DNA from: Candidatus Saccharimonadota bacterium
Lineage (GTDB): Bacteria; Patescibacteriota; Saccharimonadia; Saccharimonadales; Saccharimonadaceae
Reading direction: 5' to 3'
NCBI GenBank assembly: GCA_002726935.1
Contig: PBTC01000019.1
Span: forward strand, 82,435-146,434
DNA: 64,000 bases
Below the pieces are notes generated by a model. The model had not been told where the DNA came from and made no database searches. It was given only the letters and a program-made list of their open reading frames with translations. Both the position numbers and the translations under genes were made by a program. Shown here piece after piece: positions 26,585-34,423 of this stretch. Position 1 is the stretch's first letter, and each line of letters starts with the position of its first letter.

Positions 26585-29149
26585 ATGTCTTCTGTGAATT
26601 CCAACTTACAGAGTTTGATTTCTCAAAGTTTCCTCAACAAGAGGGAGAGCGCACTGCAGACCTCAATTGAAAGATTGAGCAGTGGCTTTAGAATTAATTC
26701 AGCCAGAGACGACGCATCTGGTTTAGCGATTTCTACGCGGCTGGACGCACAGGCTCGAGCATTCGACGTTATTCAGCGCAATGCAAATGATGCGGCTTCA
26801 TACATGCAGGTCGCTGACGGCGCCCTTTCGAATATCAGCGAGAATCTTCTCAGAATGGATGAGCTGCGCGCTCAAGCCAACAACGCATTTTTAAGCGCCT
26901 CTGACCGTCGCTTGCTCGACGTTGAGTACCAACAACTCATCGAGGAAAACGATCGCGTTATTGCGACAACCCAATACAACGGCAGGCGAATTTTCGCAGC
27001 CGGAAATGAGGTACTAAGCACAATCTTTGGTGCAAACAATATCGACTTTGACCTATCGGCCACTTTGTCTCTCGATGGACGTGGAACCAAAGGTGCGCTG
27101 CAGTCAATCTTTAACACGGCTGGAATTGGCTCAACGGAGGAGGTTTTGAACCAAACTAACACTGCCGTTGCATCTTTTATCTCAGGGCAAACCGGGGTCT
27201 ACAATATTAACGTCACTCAAGTCGCAAGGGCATTCCAGTATCGGGACACGGTTGGAGCCGGCCCCTTCGGGATTGCTGCAAGCGTCATGAACTCAAACCC
27301 CGCGGTGGCTCAATATCTATCAGGTGCTCCTGGAACATACAACGTCAACGTCGCGACATTGGCCAACAATTTTGTGTATCAGGACAACGTTGGCACGGGA
27401 AACCCAACTCAGGGAATTGCAGCGGCCGGATTCGCAGCCAGTAACACCAACCCGGCAGTGGCAACGATTACGGCCGCTGACGACTCTAACACGCAGTACA
27501 ACTTGTCAGTAACTCAAGTGGCGCGCGGTCAGAGGTCCGTTATCAATATCGGAACTGGAACCAGAAACCTTGGGGGGATTAACACAGCTACTGTAAATAT
27601 TTCCTATGGTGGCGGGCCCGATAACAACTTCAATATTAACGACAACACTTTGACTGGGGCCGAATACGCAGCGGCGATTAATGCCAACTCAGGCGGTAGG
27701 CTGATGGCGACCTTTAACGGCGCAACCGGAGACTTGACAATTGACTCGGTTGGTACCGGCACTGACAATTCGTTCGCCATTAACGTGTCGAGCTTGAATA
27801 ACGGTACAGCAAACCAATTGGACGTAAACGGTGGTGATACCGTACTTGCAGCTCGAAACGCACAGGGCAACCTGAATGGTCAAGCGTTCAACAGCCAGAC
27901 GAATACGGGCATTACGGTAAACGCCGCGGGTGATGCTGGGCGCACCGCGACATTCAACGTGCTGTCGGCTGGCACGACTACATTCAATCAACGTCAGGCA
28001 ACTCAAAACCGTTTCAACATCGCATTTGGCGACGGTACCCCTGGCTTTCAGTTAAACTTGGGATCAGGACCCTTTACAGCGGCTCAGTTTGTAACAGCGT
28101 TCAACAGCTCGGCCGCCGGTGCAAAATTCACCGCCGCCTATGATGCGGGAACCGGTCTGATTACATACACAGGGCTGGAAAACGGTTCGATCGAGACCCT
28201 GTCAATTACGAATGCAAGCACCCAGGTGGATGATGGGGCCACGCTTGCATACGCCCCATCTGATGTGTACAACCTGGGCGCCGGTCAGGTAACGCAAGCG
28301 GGGACGAATTTCACCGGTACGGTCAATGGCACAGCTTTCAATGATCTCGACGGTGCAAATATCACAGCAGCCGGTTTGACTTTCAATGCGAGCGCGCTGG
28401 GTTCAACGACTATCGACGTGATCCAAGCTTCTGTGAATCAGTTCGATGTTGATTTCGGTGACGGAACTGGCTTTACGCTCAACTTAGGGACCGGTACGTT
28501 CAGTGCGGCCGACTTTGTAACTCAATTTAACGCACAAGCAGCGGGTCGATATGTCGCAAACTACGACGGCGCAAATATCACTTACACTTCGCTTCAAACA
28601 GGTGTAGTGAACAGTTTGTCAATTGCGAACATCGGATCGCCCTCAAATAATGCTTTCTCCACAGGGAACGCTACAACTTTGCAGGCCGGTCTAAATGCCA
28701 CTGGGGATGTAAACGGTGCGGCCTTCAACCAGGCGACAAATAACTTCACCAGCCCTGCCGTAAATTTCGCAATCTTGTCGATTGGTAGTACGCAGATTGA
28801 TTATACGGCCGAGACGTTGGGTGAAGTGGATTTCAGGTTCCGAAATATTAAGACCTTAGCCGCAGCACGCGATGAGCAAGATAATCTACGAGTTGCTCTT
28901 GACTCAATTAACCGACTCCGTGGAAAGATTGGAGGAAACCTATCGAGGCTGGATTCGATCATGGAAGAATCTAGAATCAGGGGGCTTAACTACAACATCG
29001 CCATGGGACGAATAATTGATGCCGACTTTGCCTTAGAGACGGCTAAGTTCACAAGGAATCAGATCTTACAACAAGGCACGCAATCCATCCTGGCGTTCTC
29101 CAATGCTGACAATTCGAGAATTCTTGATTTAATAGCTACGGGTCTTTAA
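26585..29149 (+). CDS. Very long second flagellin with internal repeats
   Basis: An 854-residue protein, about twice the usual length. The N-terminal D0/D1 (about 1-160) has SSGFRINSARDDASGLAI and MDELRAQANNA. The C-terminal D1/D0 (about 755-854) has RIIDADFALETAKFTRNQILQQG. The middle, about 205-750, is built from Gly/Asn/Thr-rich beta modules repeated two or three times, with YN(I/V)NV...VYQDNVG and FGDGTxFxLNLGxGxF as hallmark segments. It could form a surface-exposed outer domain on the filament. Codon use resembles that of ordinary neighbours, so it is probably a minor flagellin. It lies 208 bases after the main flagellin, beyond its terminator. Confidence 0.93.
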   Translation: MSSVNSNLQSLISQSFLNKRESALQTSIERLSSGFRINSARDDASGLAISTRLDAQARAFDVIQRNANDAASYMQVADGALSNISENLLRMDELRAQANNAFLSASDRRLLDVEYQQLIEENDRVIATTQYNGRRIFAAGNEVLSTIFGANNIDFDLSATLSLDGRGTKGALQSIFNTAGIGSTEEVLNQTNTAVASFISGQTGVYNINVTQVARAFQYRDTVGAGPFGIAASVMNSNPAVAQYLSGAPGTYNVNVATLANNFVYQDNVGTGNPTQGIAAAGFAASNTNPAVATITAADDSNTQYNLSVTQVARGQRSVINIGTGTRNLGGINTATVNISYGGGPDNNFNINDNTLTGAEYAAAINANSGGRLMATFNGATGDLTIDSVGTGTDNSFAINVSSLNNGTANQLDVNGGDTVLAARNAQGNLNGQAFNSQTNTGITVNAAGDAGRTATFNVLSAGTTTFNQRQATQNRFNIAFGDGTPGFQLNLGSGPFTAAQFVTAFNSSAAGAKFTAAYDAGTGLITYTGLENGSIETLSITNASTQVDDGATLAYAPSDVYNLGAGQVTQAGTNFTGTVNGTAFNDLDGANITAAGLTFNASALGSTTIDVIQASVNQFDVDFGDGTGFTLNLGTGTFSAADFVTQFNAQAAGRYVANYDGANITYTSLQTGVVNSLSIANIGSPSNNAFSTGNATTLQAGLNATGDVNGAAFNQATNNFTSPAVNFAILSIGSTQIDYTAETLGEVDFRFRNIKTLAAARDEQDNLRVALDSINRLRGKIGGNLSRLDSIMEESRIRGLNYNIAMGRIIDADFALETAKFTRNQILQQGTQSILAFSNADNSRILDLIATGL
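27199..28803 (+). repeat. Divergent internal repeats encoding flagellin modules
   Basis: At the protein level three families recur. First, YNINVTQVARAF / YNVNVATLANNF / YNLSVTQVARGQ, beginning near 27200, 27342 and 27499. Second, FNIAFGDGTPGFQLNLGSG / FDVDFGDGTGFTLNLGTG, near 28011 and 28442. Third, LNGQAFNSQTN / VNGTAFNDLDG / VNGAAFNQATN, near 27872, 28321 and 28711. DNA copies have diverged, so the duplications are not recent. Confidence 0.8.
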
Positions 29150-29189
29150 CCACTGACGTTCTGCCTCGCATAAATAAAGCGAAATCAAG

Positions 29190-30125
29190 ATGGACCTAAG
29201 CAGATTAGATTTCTCACTTTTTAAGAAATCGGAGGGTGCTCCTAAGGCGCCCTCTGAGGTTTCTTCGCAGGTGGGAAAATCTGCCAGGTCTGTTATTCGC
29301 ACGAATGAGTCAACCTCAAGTAGTCTTGCAAAAAACAATCCGAGAGAGAAAAGAAAACCCCTATCTGCTCGTCTAGCTTCATCTGGTCTCAGTTCTCTTG
29401 CCCTCGATCTGGGAAACCTCTCAGCACAGCTTATAGACCTCAGGGACGCTATTTCGCAATCCAATTTGGATGACGTCGCAATAAATGCCACTAGAGGGGC
29501 CGTCTTGTTGACAAAAAGTGTTGAGTCGTTAATCGACACTCGAAGCATGACTAGACAAGAAAAACTACAGATGCGAATCAAGTTAAGTGAGGTCTCAAAG
29601 TCGCTCGATGTGGTAAGGGACAACTTAAAGTCAAAAAATGATCTCTTTTTTGAAAAGCAAGGCGAAGACGAGAGTTCGGCTGGTCAACTGATAGAACGCT
29701 CTCGATTGGACGTAGACCTCCTAAAAAGAGACATCACGAACAAGATTGGGCTAATTAAAGAAGCACTGGAAAGTCCTGGGCACACAGGTCCACAATCTGA
29801 ACCAGGTGGGGCCGCTTTATCTCCCCTGCTGAAGCCTAAGGTAGCTGCCGAGGAAACAAAGTTAATTGCGGAGTTTATTGTCAATGAGGGGCCTAAAGTA
29901 ATTTCGACTCAGCTTATGCCTGATGCGGAGAAACTGATAAGTATCTTGCTACAAATAGAAATGGGCGTCCAAGCAGATGTAGAGACATACCAATCCAAAA
30001 CAGAAAGCAGTTTTTCTAGCGTTGATGGCAAAAGCAGCGTGGCTACCGCAGAACGGGGTGCCCAAGGTCTGTCCTCGGACGACAAGGGCTCGACCAACAC
30101 GAATCCATTCGTTGTAAATGGCTAA
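29190..30125 (+). CDS. Unknown helical protein in the filament cluster
   Basis: A 311-residue protein. The first 70 residues and the last 40 are Ser/Lys-rich and probably disordered. The middle is long helices (LALDLGNLSAQLIDLRDAI, MRIKLSEVSKSLDVVRDNL). There is no signal peptide. Position between flagellin and fliD is where flaG often lies, but length and sequence do not match FlaG. A flagellar role is inferred from position only. Confidence 0.6.
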   Translation: MDLSRLDFSLFKKSEGAPKAPSEVSSQVGKSARSVIRTNESTSSSLAKNNPREKRKPLSARLASSGLSSLALDLGNLSAQLIDLRDAISQSNLDDVAINATRGAVLLTKSVESLIDTRSMTRQEKLQMRIKLSEVSKSLDVVRDNLKSKNDLFFEKQGEDESSAGQLIERSRLDVDLLKRDITNKIGLIKEALESPGHTGPQSEPGGAALSPLLKPKVAAEETKLIAEFIVNEGPKVISTQLMPDAEKLISILLQIEMGVQADVETYQSKTESSFSSVDGKSSVATAERGAQGLSSDDKGSTNTNPFVVNG

Positions 30126-30162
30126 GTGCAATAAAAAACACCAATATCAGCACAAACTTTTA

Positions 30163-30178
30163 TACAATGTACTGACTA
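30163..30178. promoter_or_regulatory. Near-perfect palindrome upstream of fliD
   Basis: The site reads TACAATGTACTGACTA, one mismatch from TAC-N3-GTAC-N3-GTA. TACAAT is a good -10. It lies 65 bases before the fliD start and shows that a flagellar gene shares this promoter type. Confidence 0.65.
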
Positions 30179-30242
30179 ACACATTTTGTAATCACTTGAA
30201 TTAAGCAGTCATTCAGGGTTCTTGAGCTAAAAGGAATAAATC

Positions 30243-31829
30243 ATGTCGTCAATCGGGTCGGGCCTAGATATAAACGGAATCGTTGCCAGTCTGGTGTCAA
30301 TCGAACGGAAGTCAAGAATTACGCCGCTTCAAGTGAAACAGGTCAACCTCAATGCGAAGCTGTCGCTTTATGGCCAGATGAAATCAGCCTTTTCGAAGTT
30401 TGAGGACAGCAGCAAAAAGGTGCTGAGCGCGTTCACAAAATACCAGGCGGCATATGCTGCAGCAGAGAAGAAAACCATTACAAACAATGGCGACGGAACT
30501 GTGACTATTTTTACTCCAGGCAATGGAGAGGCCCAGTTCCTTAACACAAAGACCACAAGCAACTCAGATCCGGCTGTGGTGAATCTCAATTCGAACCCTA
30601 CCTATGGAACGTACCAGATCAATGTGATTAATCGCAATGAGGCCCAAGAATACCGGGTCTCGACCGGCACGTCTGATCCAAACGCCCTATTTGGCGGTGG
30701 AACTTTAGATATCAGCTTTGCCAATGGCAGGAATGAGTCGGTAAGCTTTGGTCAGCAGTTGACGAGAAATGACGTCGATAACGATTCGACCACTCAACAG
30801 ATCATCGATAAAATCAATTCCTCTAACGTTGGAATTACGGCCTCTTTCGATTCGGCGACAGGAGAGCTGGTTTTAACCGGAACGAACGCTGGGGCGGCGA
30901 ATGCTTTTACTTTAAATGCCAGAAATGAGGTCGATCAAAGAGCCCAAGGCTTCAACCCCGAGTTCGGTCCGAATGATGGAAACGACAACAACAACACGGG
31001 GTTTTCGAGAATTGCCAGAGGAACGGTGACGAATACCGCTAAGGACACAACCGTATCGATTAACGATGGATCGGGTGCACAAACATTTAGCTCTTTCTCT
31101 GGGACGTTTGTCCAGAGCGGACTTGATTTCACTGTCACTGGCCTAGGCTTCACCGAAATTCGCACATTTGATCGTCAAGACCCAAACCCAGACTATGTTG
31201 GGCCAACGAGTGAAACCCGGGCTTTTCAGGCTGGAGATCCTCAGCCCGGTGAAACACGAGTTCTTACTGCTCCGAGTTCAGCAGAGCTGACAAAAGAATT
31301 GGATGCGTTCATCGCCGACTACAACGCCCTAATTTCCAGGCTAAAGAAGTCACAGGAGAAAGGCGACGATCTCGATCGAGACACGACTCCGTTTAGGCTC
31401 GAAGCAAAAATCCGCGACATATTTAATCAGGTCGTCGGCGGTACGGAAACCAAGCTGGATCTTGGGTTTTCGATAAGCAAAGAAGGCGTGCTGTCGCTGA
31501 ACAAAGATAAACTTGCTGCGAAGTTGGTTAACGACCCAGACGCTTTCAAGAGGATTTTTGCAGACGCTATTGGAAAAGATTTTGTTGCCTATTCTAAGCA
31601 AGTCAACGAGAACGGCGGCGCCCTGAAGGCAAAATCAGACTCGCTTACCAGAACAGTGGATAGCGTTAAAGCAAAGTCGCTCTCAGAAGAGTTCAGGATA
31701 GGCAGGCTGGAGAAGATATACCGCGCACAATTCGTAGCCCTGGATAAAGTGCTTACAGATCTTCAAGTATCACAAGGGTTCTTGTCTCAGGGTCTGGCGA
31801 ACCTACAAGGTTTTAGTCAACAAAACTAA
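30243..31829 (+). CDS. fliD: Flagellar cap protein FliD
   Basis: A 528-residue filament cap. The N-terminal MSSIGSGLDINGIVASLVSIERK is the FliD_N signature. The C-terminal domain (about 330-520) includes KELDAFIADYNALISRLKKS, KLDLGFSISKEGVLSLNK and the coiled-coil end. The central region contains beta modules and a Flagellin_IN-like repeat. FliD caps the growing filament and folds flagellin. AAGGA precedes the ATG. Its stop overlaps the stop of the convergent gene at 31826. Confidence 0.96.
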   Translation: MSSIGSGLDINGIVASLVSIERKSRITPLQVKQVNLNAKLSLYGQMKSAFSKFEDSSKKVLSAFTKYQAAYAAAEKKTITNNGDGTVTIFTPGNGEAQFLNTKTTSNSDPAVVNLNSNPTYGTYQINVINRNEAQEYRVSTGTSDPNALFGGGTLDISFANGRNESVSFGQQLTRNDVDNDSTTQQIIDKINSSNVGITASFDSATGELVLTGTNAGAANAFTLNARNEVDQRAQGFNPEFGPNDGNDNNNTGFSRIARGTVTNTAKDTTVSINDGSGAQTFSSFSGTFVQSGLDFTVTGLGFTEIRTFDRQDPNPDYVGPTSETRAFQAGDPQPGETRVLTAPSSAELTKELDAFIADYNALISRLKKSQEKGDDLDRDTTPFRLEAKIRDIFNQVVGGTETKLDLGFSISKEGVLSLNKDKLAAKLVNDPDAFKRIFADAIGKDFVAYSKQVNENGGALKAKSDSLTRTVDSVKAKSLSEEFRIGRLEKIYRAQFVALDKVLTDLQVSQGFLSQGLANLQGFSQQN

Positions 31830-32128
31830 GCCCCATCGATCTCTTGATAAAGACGAAGTGCATTTTGCTCAATTGAGTAAATGAACTTCGTCTTTTTTAA
31901 TTTCTTCGCCAAAATTGTATTGAATACCGATATCTCGGACGCGACCGTAGTGGCAGAGGGAATGGTTCTCTCGTTCGCCAATAAAGACATCAAGTTGCCA
32001 GTGCTCAAGATTTTTCCATGAGCACTAGCGCAAGCAATAAGCAAATACCTCGTCTTTTCTCGAGTGGTAAAACCTGTGGTCGAAAGCTTTCGAGAAAACT
32101 CTACGATGTCTTCTGGCACTTTTCGCAT
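31826..32128 (-). CDS. Small hypothetical protein, winged-helix-like
   Basis: A 100-residue basic, helical protein. The pattern STTGFTTREKTRYLLIACASAHGKILSTGNLMSLL followed by IPSATTVASEISVFNTIL suggests a small DNA-binding domain, but I cannot name a family. It begins immediately after the DUF559-like gene, with its ATG 1-2 bases from that stop, so it is in the same operon. The fliD terminator is encoded inside its 3' end. Confidence 0.55.
   Translation of the reverse strand: MRKVPEDIVEFSRKLSTTGFTTREKTRYLLIACASAHGKILSTGNLMSLLANERTIPSATTVASEISVFNTILAKKLKKTKFIYSIEQNALRLYQEIDGA
31849..31898 (+). terminator. Long intrinsic terminator for fliD inside the convergent gene
   Basis: Outer arms AAAGACGAAGT and ACTTCGTCTTT pair perfectly. 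Inner arms CATTT and AAATG, and the palindrome CTCAATTGAG, extend the structure. T-rich sequence follows on the plus strand only. It lies within the last codons of the leftward 100-residue gene. Confidence 0.88.
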
Positions 32129-32131
32129 GTA

Positions 32132-32602
32132 TTAGACCTTGCTGTTCATTGCACTGTTGATCGTTTGCATGACCGTTTCTATGTCATTAAAAATCTCGCC
32201 GGCTGTAAAACGAAGGACTCTCCAGTGATTCTCAACCAAAAGATTTTGCTTCTTTCGATCGGCGATGAAGCCTTTTTTGAATTTGCCGTGATATTGCCAG
32301 CCGTCGACTTCAATGGCAAGCCGATGTGCTGGGAAAGCGATATCCAATCTAAACCTGCGACCAGGGACAGCGTCTTGTAGCTCAAGGACAGGCTCTATAT
32401 CCCCGTAACGCTGAACCACAGAGTCCCAAAGCAACTGGTGAGGGGGGCTAAGGGTCCTGTTCTTTGGCTTGTTATCGATCTGAGCGACGTTTGCCGAAAG
32501 ATCGTTGCCGACGGGCGTTCTCCTTAACGCGCCATCCTCTTTGAAAGAAATATCTCCGAGATGCCTTCTGGCCTCGGAGATACTTTTAAAACGAAGCGCC
32601 AT
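32132..32602 (-). CDS. DUF559/Vsr-like endonuclease-fold protein
   Basis: A 156-residue protein. The second half fits the restriction-endonuclease-like fold of DUF559: RFRLDIAFPAHRLAIEVDGWQYHG (about 87-110) holds the D...ExDG metal-binding residues, and ENHWRVLRFTAGEI (about 128-141) completes the core. A nuclease acting on element or invader DNA is a reasonable inference. It lies between the OB-fold-like gene and the small winged-helix-like gene in one leftward operon, which suggests DNA metabolism. Confidence 0.82.
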   Translation of the reverse strand: MALRFKSISEARRHLGDISFKEDGALRRTPVGNDLSANVAQIDNKPKNRTLSPPHQLLWDSVVQRYGDIEPVLELQDAVPGRRFRLDIAFPAHRLAIEVDGWQYHGKFKKGFIADRKKQNLLVENHWRVLRFTAGEIFNDIETVMQTINSAMNSKV

Positions 32603-32605
32603 GAC

Positions 32606-33484
32606 TTAAAAATTAGGGCGTGGTTTTGTGGGTTTTGCGGTCGCAGTAAACCCGCGTGCGGCTGGGGCCACGGTTTTTACTGGCTGCACAAGTGGTTTTG
32701 CTGCTGTTGACTTGGCTGGGGCACTGGCACTCAAGGGTGTTGATGCCTTTTTGCCAAAAGACGCTGGTGGGTTCGCCCTCCCCGCTCCAGGTTTTGGTGG
32801 GTTAAACCCCGGTTTTTGTGAGGAAAAGTTTGGTTTACTGGTTGAGGCAACTTGTGGCGCTACCAGGTCGTCAGTATGTCCGGCCTCGGCCGCTTCTTCC
32901 CAATTAGGTGGATCGCCAGCAAATCCCTCATTGTCCAGTCCTTTGGGATGGTCTTGAGTAGATACCTCTTCGTCTTTAATAACGACTCTAGGATCATCGC
33001 TGACGGGGGTAGACAGATCTTGAGAAAGCCTATTCTGAATGGAGGCGGCAACTCTCGATCCCGTGGGGCTGCTGGCTTTCTCTGGTTTGTTTGCTGCGGC
33101 GCTTTTACCGAAAGATGGGGCAGGCCTGCGATTTCCTGCGATGCTGCTGGGTGACTTAGCATCATCGGCCTGGTTGAGCTTACTGCCTGCGGCGGACACC
33201 GCTCTAATCCTATCTGCAGCACTAGGCTGCGCCTTAATCAAGAATTCAAGCGCTTTGATTTTATAGGTGCCAAATTCTTCGGTTCTGACAAGCTCGAAGG
33301 GAACTGTGACGATCTGGCCACTGATGGTTTCTTTGCTTAGCGGTGTATCACCACAGTCGTAGAGGATCGCGTAGCTACCCTCGCTGTTTTCCAGAATTAT
33401 TTCCTGATGCGATCCGGAATCGGCAAGCTCTTTTGGGCTCACATCAGCAACGACGCCGCTGATCACTAAAGCATTGTATTTCAT
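32606..33484 (-). CDS. OB-fold-like protein with long disordered tail
   Basis: A 292-residue protein. The first 90 residues are strand-rich with the rhythm of an OB fold (YNALVISGVVADVSP, SHQEIILENSEGSYAILYD, GQIVTVPFELVRTEEFG, YKIKALEFLI). The rest is a Pro/Ala/Ser/Lys-rich tail. An element-encoded single-strand DNA-binding protein is possible, but the tail ends in PRPNF rather than the acidic tip of SSB. It is the first gene of an operon with a DUF559-like nuclease and is divergent from the 33592 gene, with a palindrome between. Confidence 0.6.
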   Translation of the reverse strand: MKYNALVISGVVADVSPKELADSGSHQEIILENSEGSYAILYDCGDTPLSKETISGQIVTVPFELVRTEEFGTYKIKALEFLIKAQPSAADRIRAVSAAGSKLNQADDAKSPSSIAGNRRPAPSFGKSAAANKPEKASSPTGSRVAASIQNRLSQDLSTPVSDDPRVVIKDEEVSTQDHPKGLDNEGFAGDPPNWEEAAEAGHTDDLVAPQVASTSKPNFSSQKPGFNPPKPGAGRANPPASFGKKASTPLSASAPAKSTAAKPLVQPVKTVAPAARGFTATAKPTKPRPNF

Positions 33485-33544
33485 GGTTTTTCCTTGTCTT
33501 CGGACTTGGTTTTATTATCATTAATTATACACCATTAATTATTT

Positions 33545-33560
33545 TAGTCAATACACTGTA
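33545..33560. promoter_or_regulatory. Near-palindrome in a divergent promoter
   Basis: On the minus strand it reads TACAGTGTATTGACTA, two mismatches from the consensus. Extended plus-strand reading gives TACACTGTAT with a -10-like TACACT. It separates the OB-fold-like gene from the 33592 gene, and may serve both. Confidence 0.55.
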
Positions 33561-33591
33561 TAATAAATTACAAACCCTGTCCGAGAATTTT

Positions 33592-34233
33592 ATGAAGCGC
33601 AGATACTCAAACAAAGTCGACTCACTGGAAAACTTCCTGAGACAGGGAGAGTCCGTATCCTGTAAAAGTGTCGCTGTTCTCAATGAAAAGACCTGTGGGC
33701 CTACATTCTTGCCGGGCCCTGCTGGTGACGTGGAGTGCCTGGCTTATCTTTGCGCCTTAGACGATGTTGCGAATGAGATCAAAGGATGGGCCCACGAAAC
33801 TTGCAGAAAGCTGATTAATGATTTCCAAAAATCGAGGAGCATGGGAGGCTTAAGTTCAACGCCTTTTCCACTCGAGGCTGTTCGAGATATCAGCAGAAAA
33901 GGGGAATTCGCCAGCTTAATGCTTGATCGTGTACACAAAAAATTTGGCCATGGGGGTAACCAAGTTGCATTCGTTGAAAGCAAATCACGACAGAACGAAT
34001 ATGATGCCCTGGATAGGGGTTTTTTGGAGACAAGAAAAATGATCAACCTATTGGAGCAGGAGAACATGCTCATCGCCTTGAGAAAAAGCCCTTCAAATCG
34101 GGAGTTGTTGATGAGCTATGGTGCCTCTCTGGGGGCAAGTGTTTCGGTTGATCAAACTGTGTTCGAAAGCAATATTCTGGAATCTTCGTGCATCGAGGTC
34201 AGCGCGACCAGCAAGGCAAGCCCCAAAGTGTAA
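33592..34233 (+). CDS. Hypothetical protein, 213 aa
   Basis: A helical, soluble protein with no recognised motif; cysteines occur near residues 22, 34 and 48. It is a single rightward gene between two leftward operons. Its promoter carries the palindrome at 33545-33560. Its stop lies 6 bases from the stop of the convergent small gene. Confidence 0.6.
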   Translation: MKRRYSNKVDSLENFLRQGESVSCKSVAVLNEKTCGPTFLPGPAGDVECLAYLCALDDVANEIKGWAHETCRKLINDFQKSRSMGGLSSTPFPLEAVRDISRKGEFASLMLDRVHKKFGHGGNQVAFVESKSRQNEYDALDRGFLETRKMINLLEQENMLIALRKSPSNRELLMSYGASLGASVSVDQTVFESNILESSCIEVSATSKASPKV

Positions 34234-34239
34234 ATCAAC

Positions 34240-34419
34240 TCACGTTTTCTTATTAAGGAGTGGATAGCGACTGGCCAACTTGCTAAGCAACTCCGCCTCT
34301 CTTCCGAGATCACCGGATCCATTTCTTAACGTCTTACTCAAACATACAAAATACGCGGTCCTTGCAGCTACGCTTGTGGCTTCAACTTGAGTATTGCTGG
34401 GTTTTTGTTCCTGTCCCAT
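34240..34419 (-). CDS. Small hypothetical protein
   Basis: The likely start is the ATG at 34419 (59 residues), four bases after the helicase stop. A longer reading from 34521 would overlap the helicase and is less likely. The protein is helical and polar. Close coupling to the helicase is its main support. Confidence 0.45.
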   Translation of the reverse strand: MGQEQKPSNTQVEATSVAARTAYFVCLSKTLRNGSGDLGREAELLSKLASRYPLLNKKT

Positions 34420-34423
34420 TTTT

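Noticed and set aside
26476-26670. Rightward 64-codon frame before the second flagellin
   Set aside because: It begins in the flagellin terminator and overlaps the second flagellin start in another frame.
27199-28803. CRISPR or tandem DNA repeat array
   Set aside because: The repeats are at protein level within one open frame, diverged in DNA and unevenly spaced.
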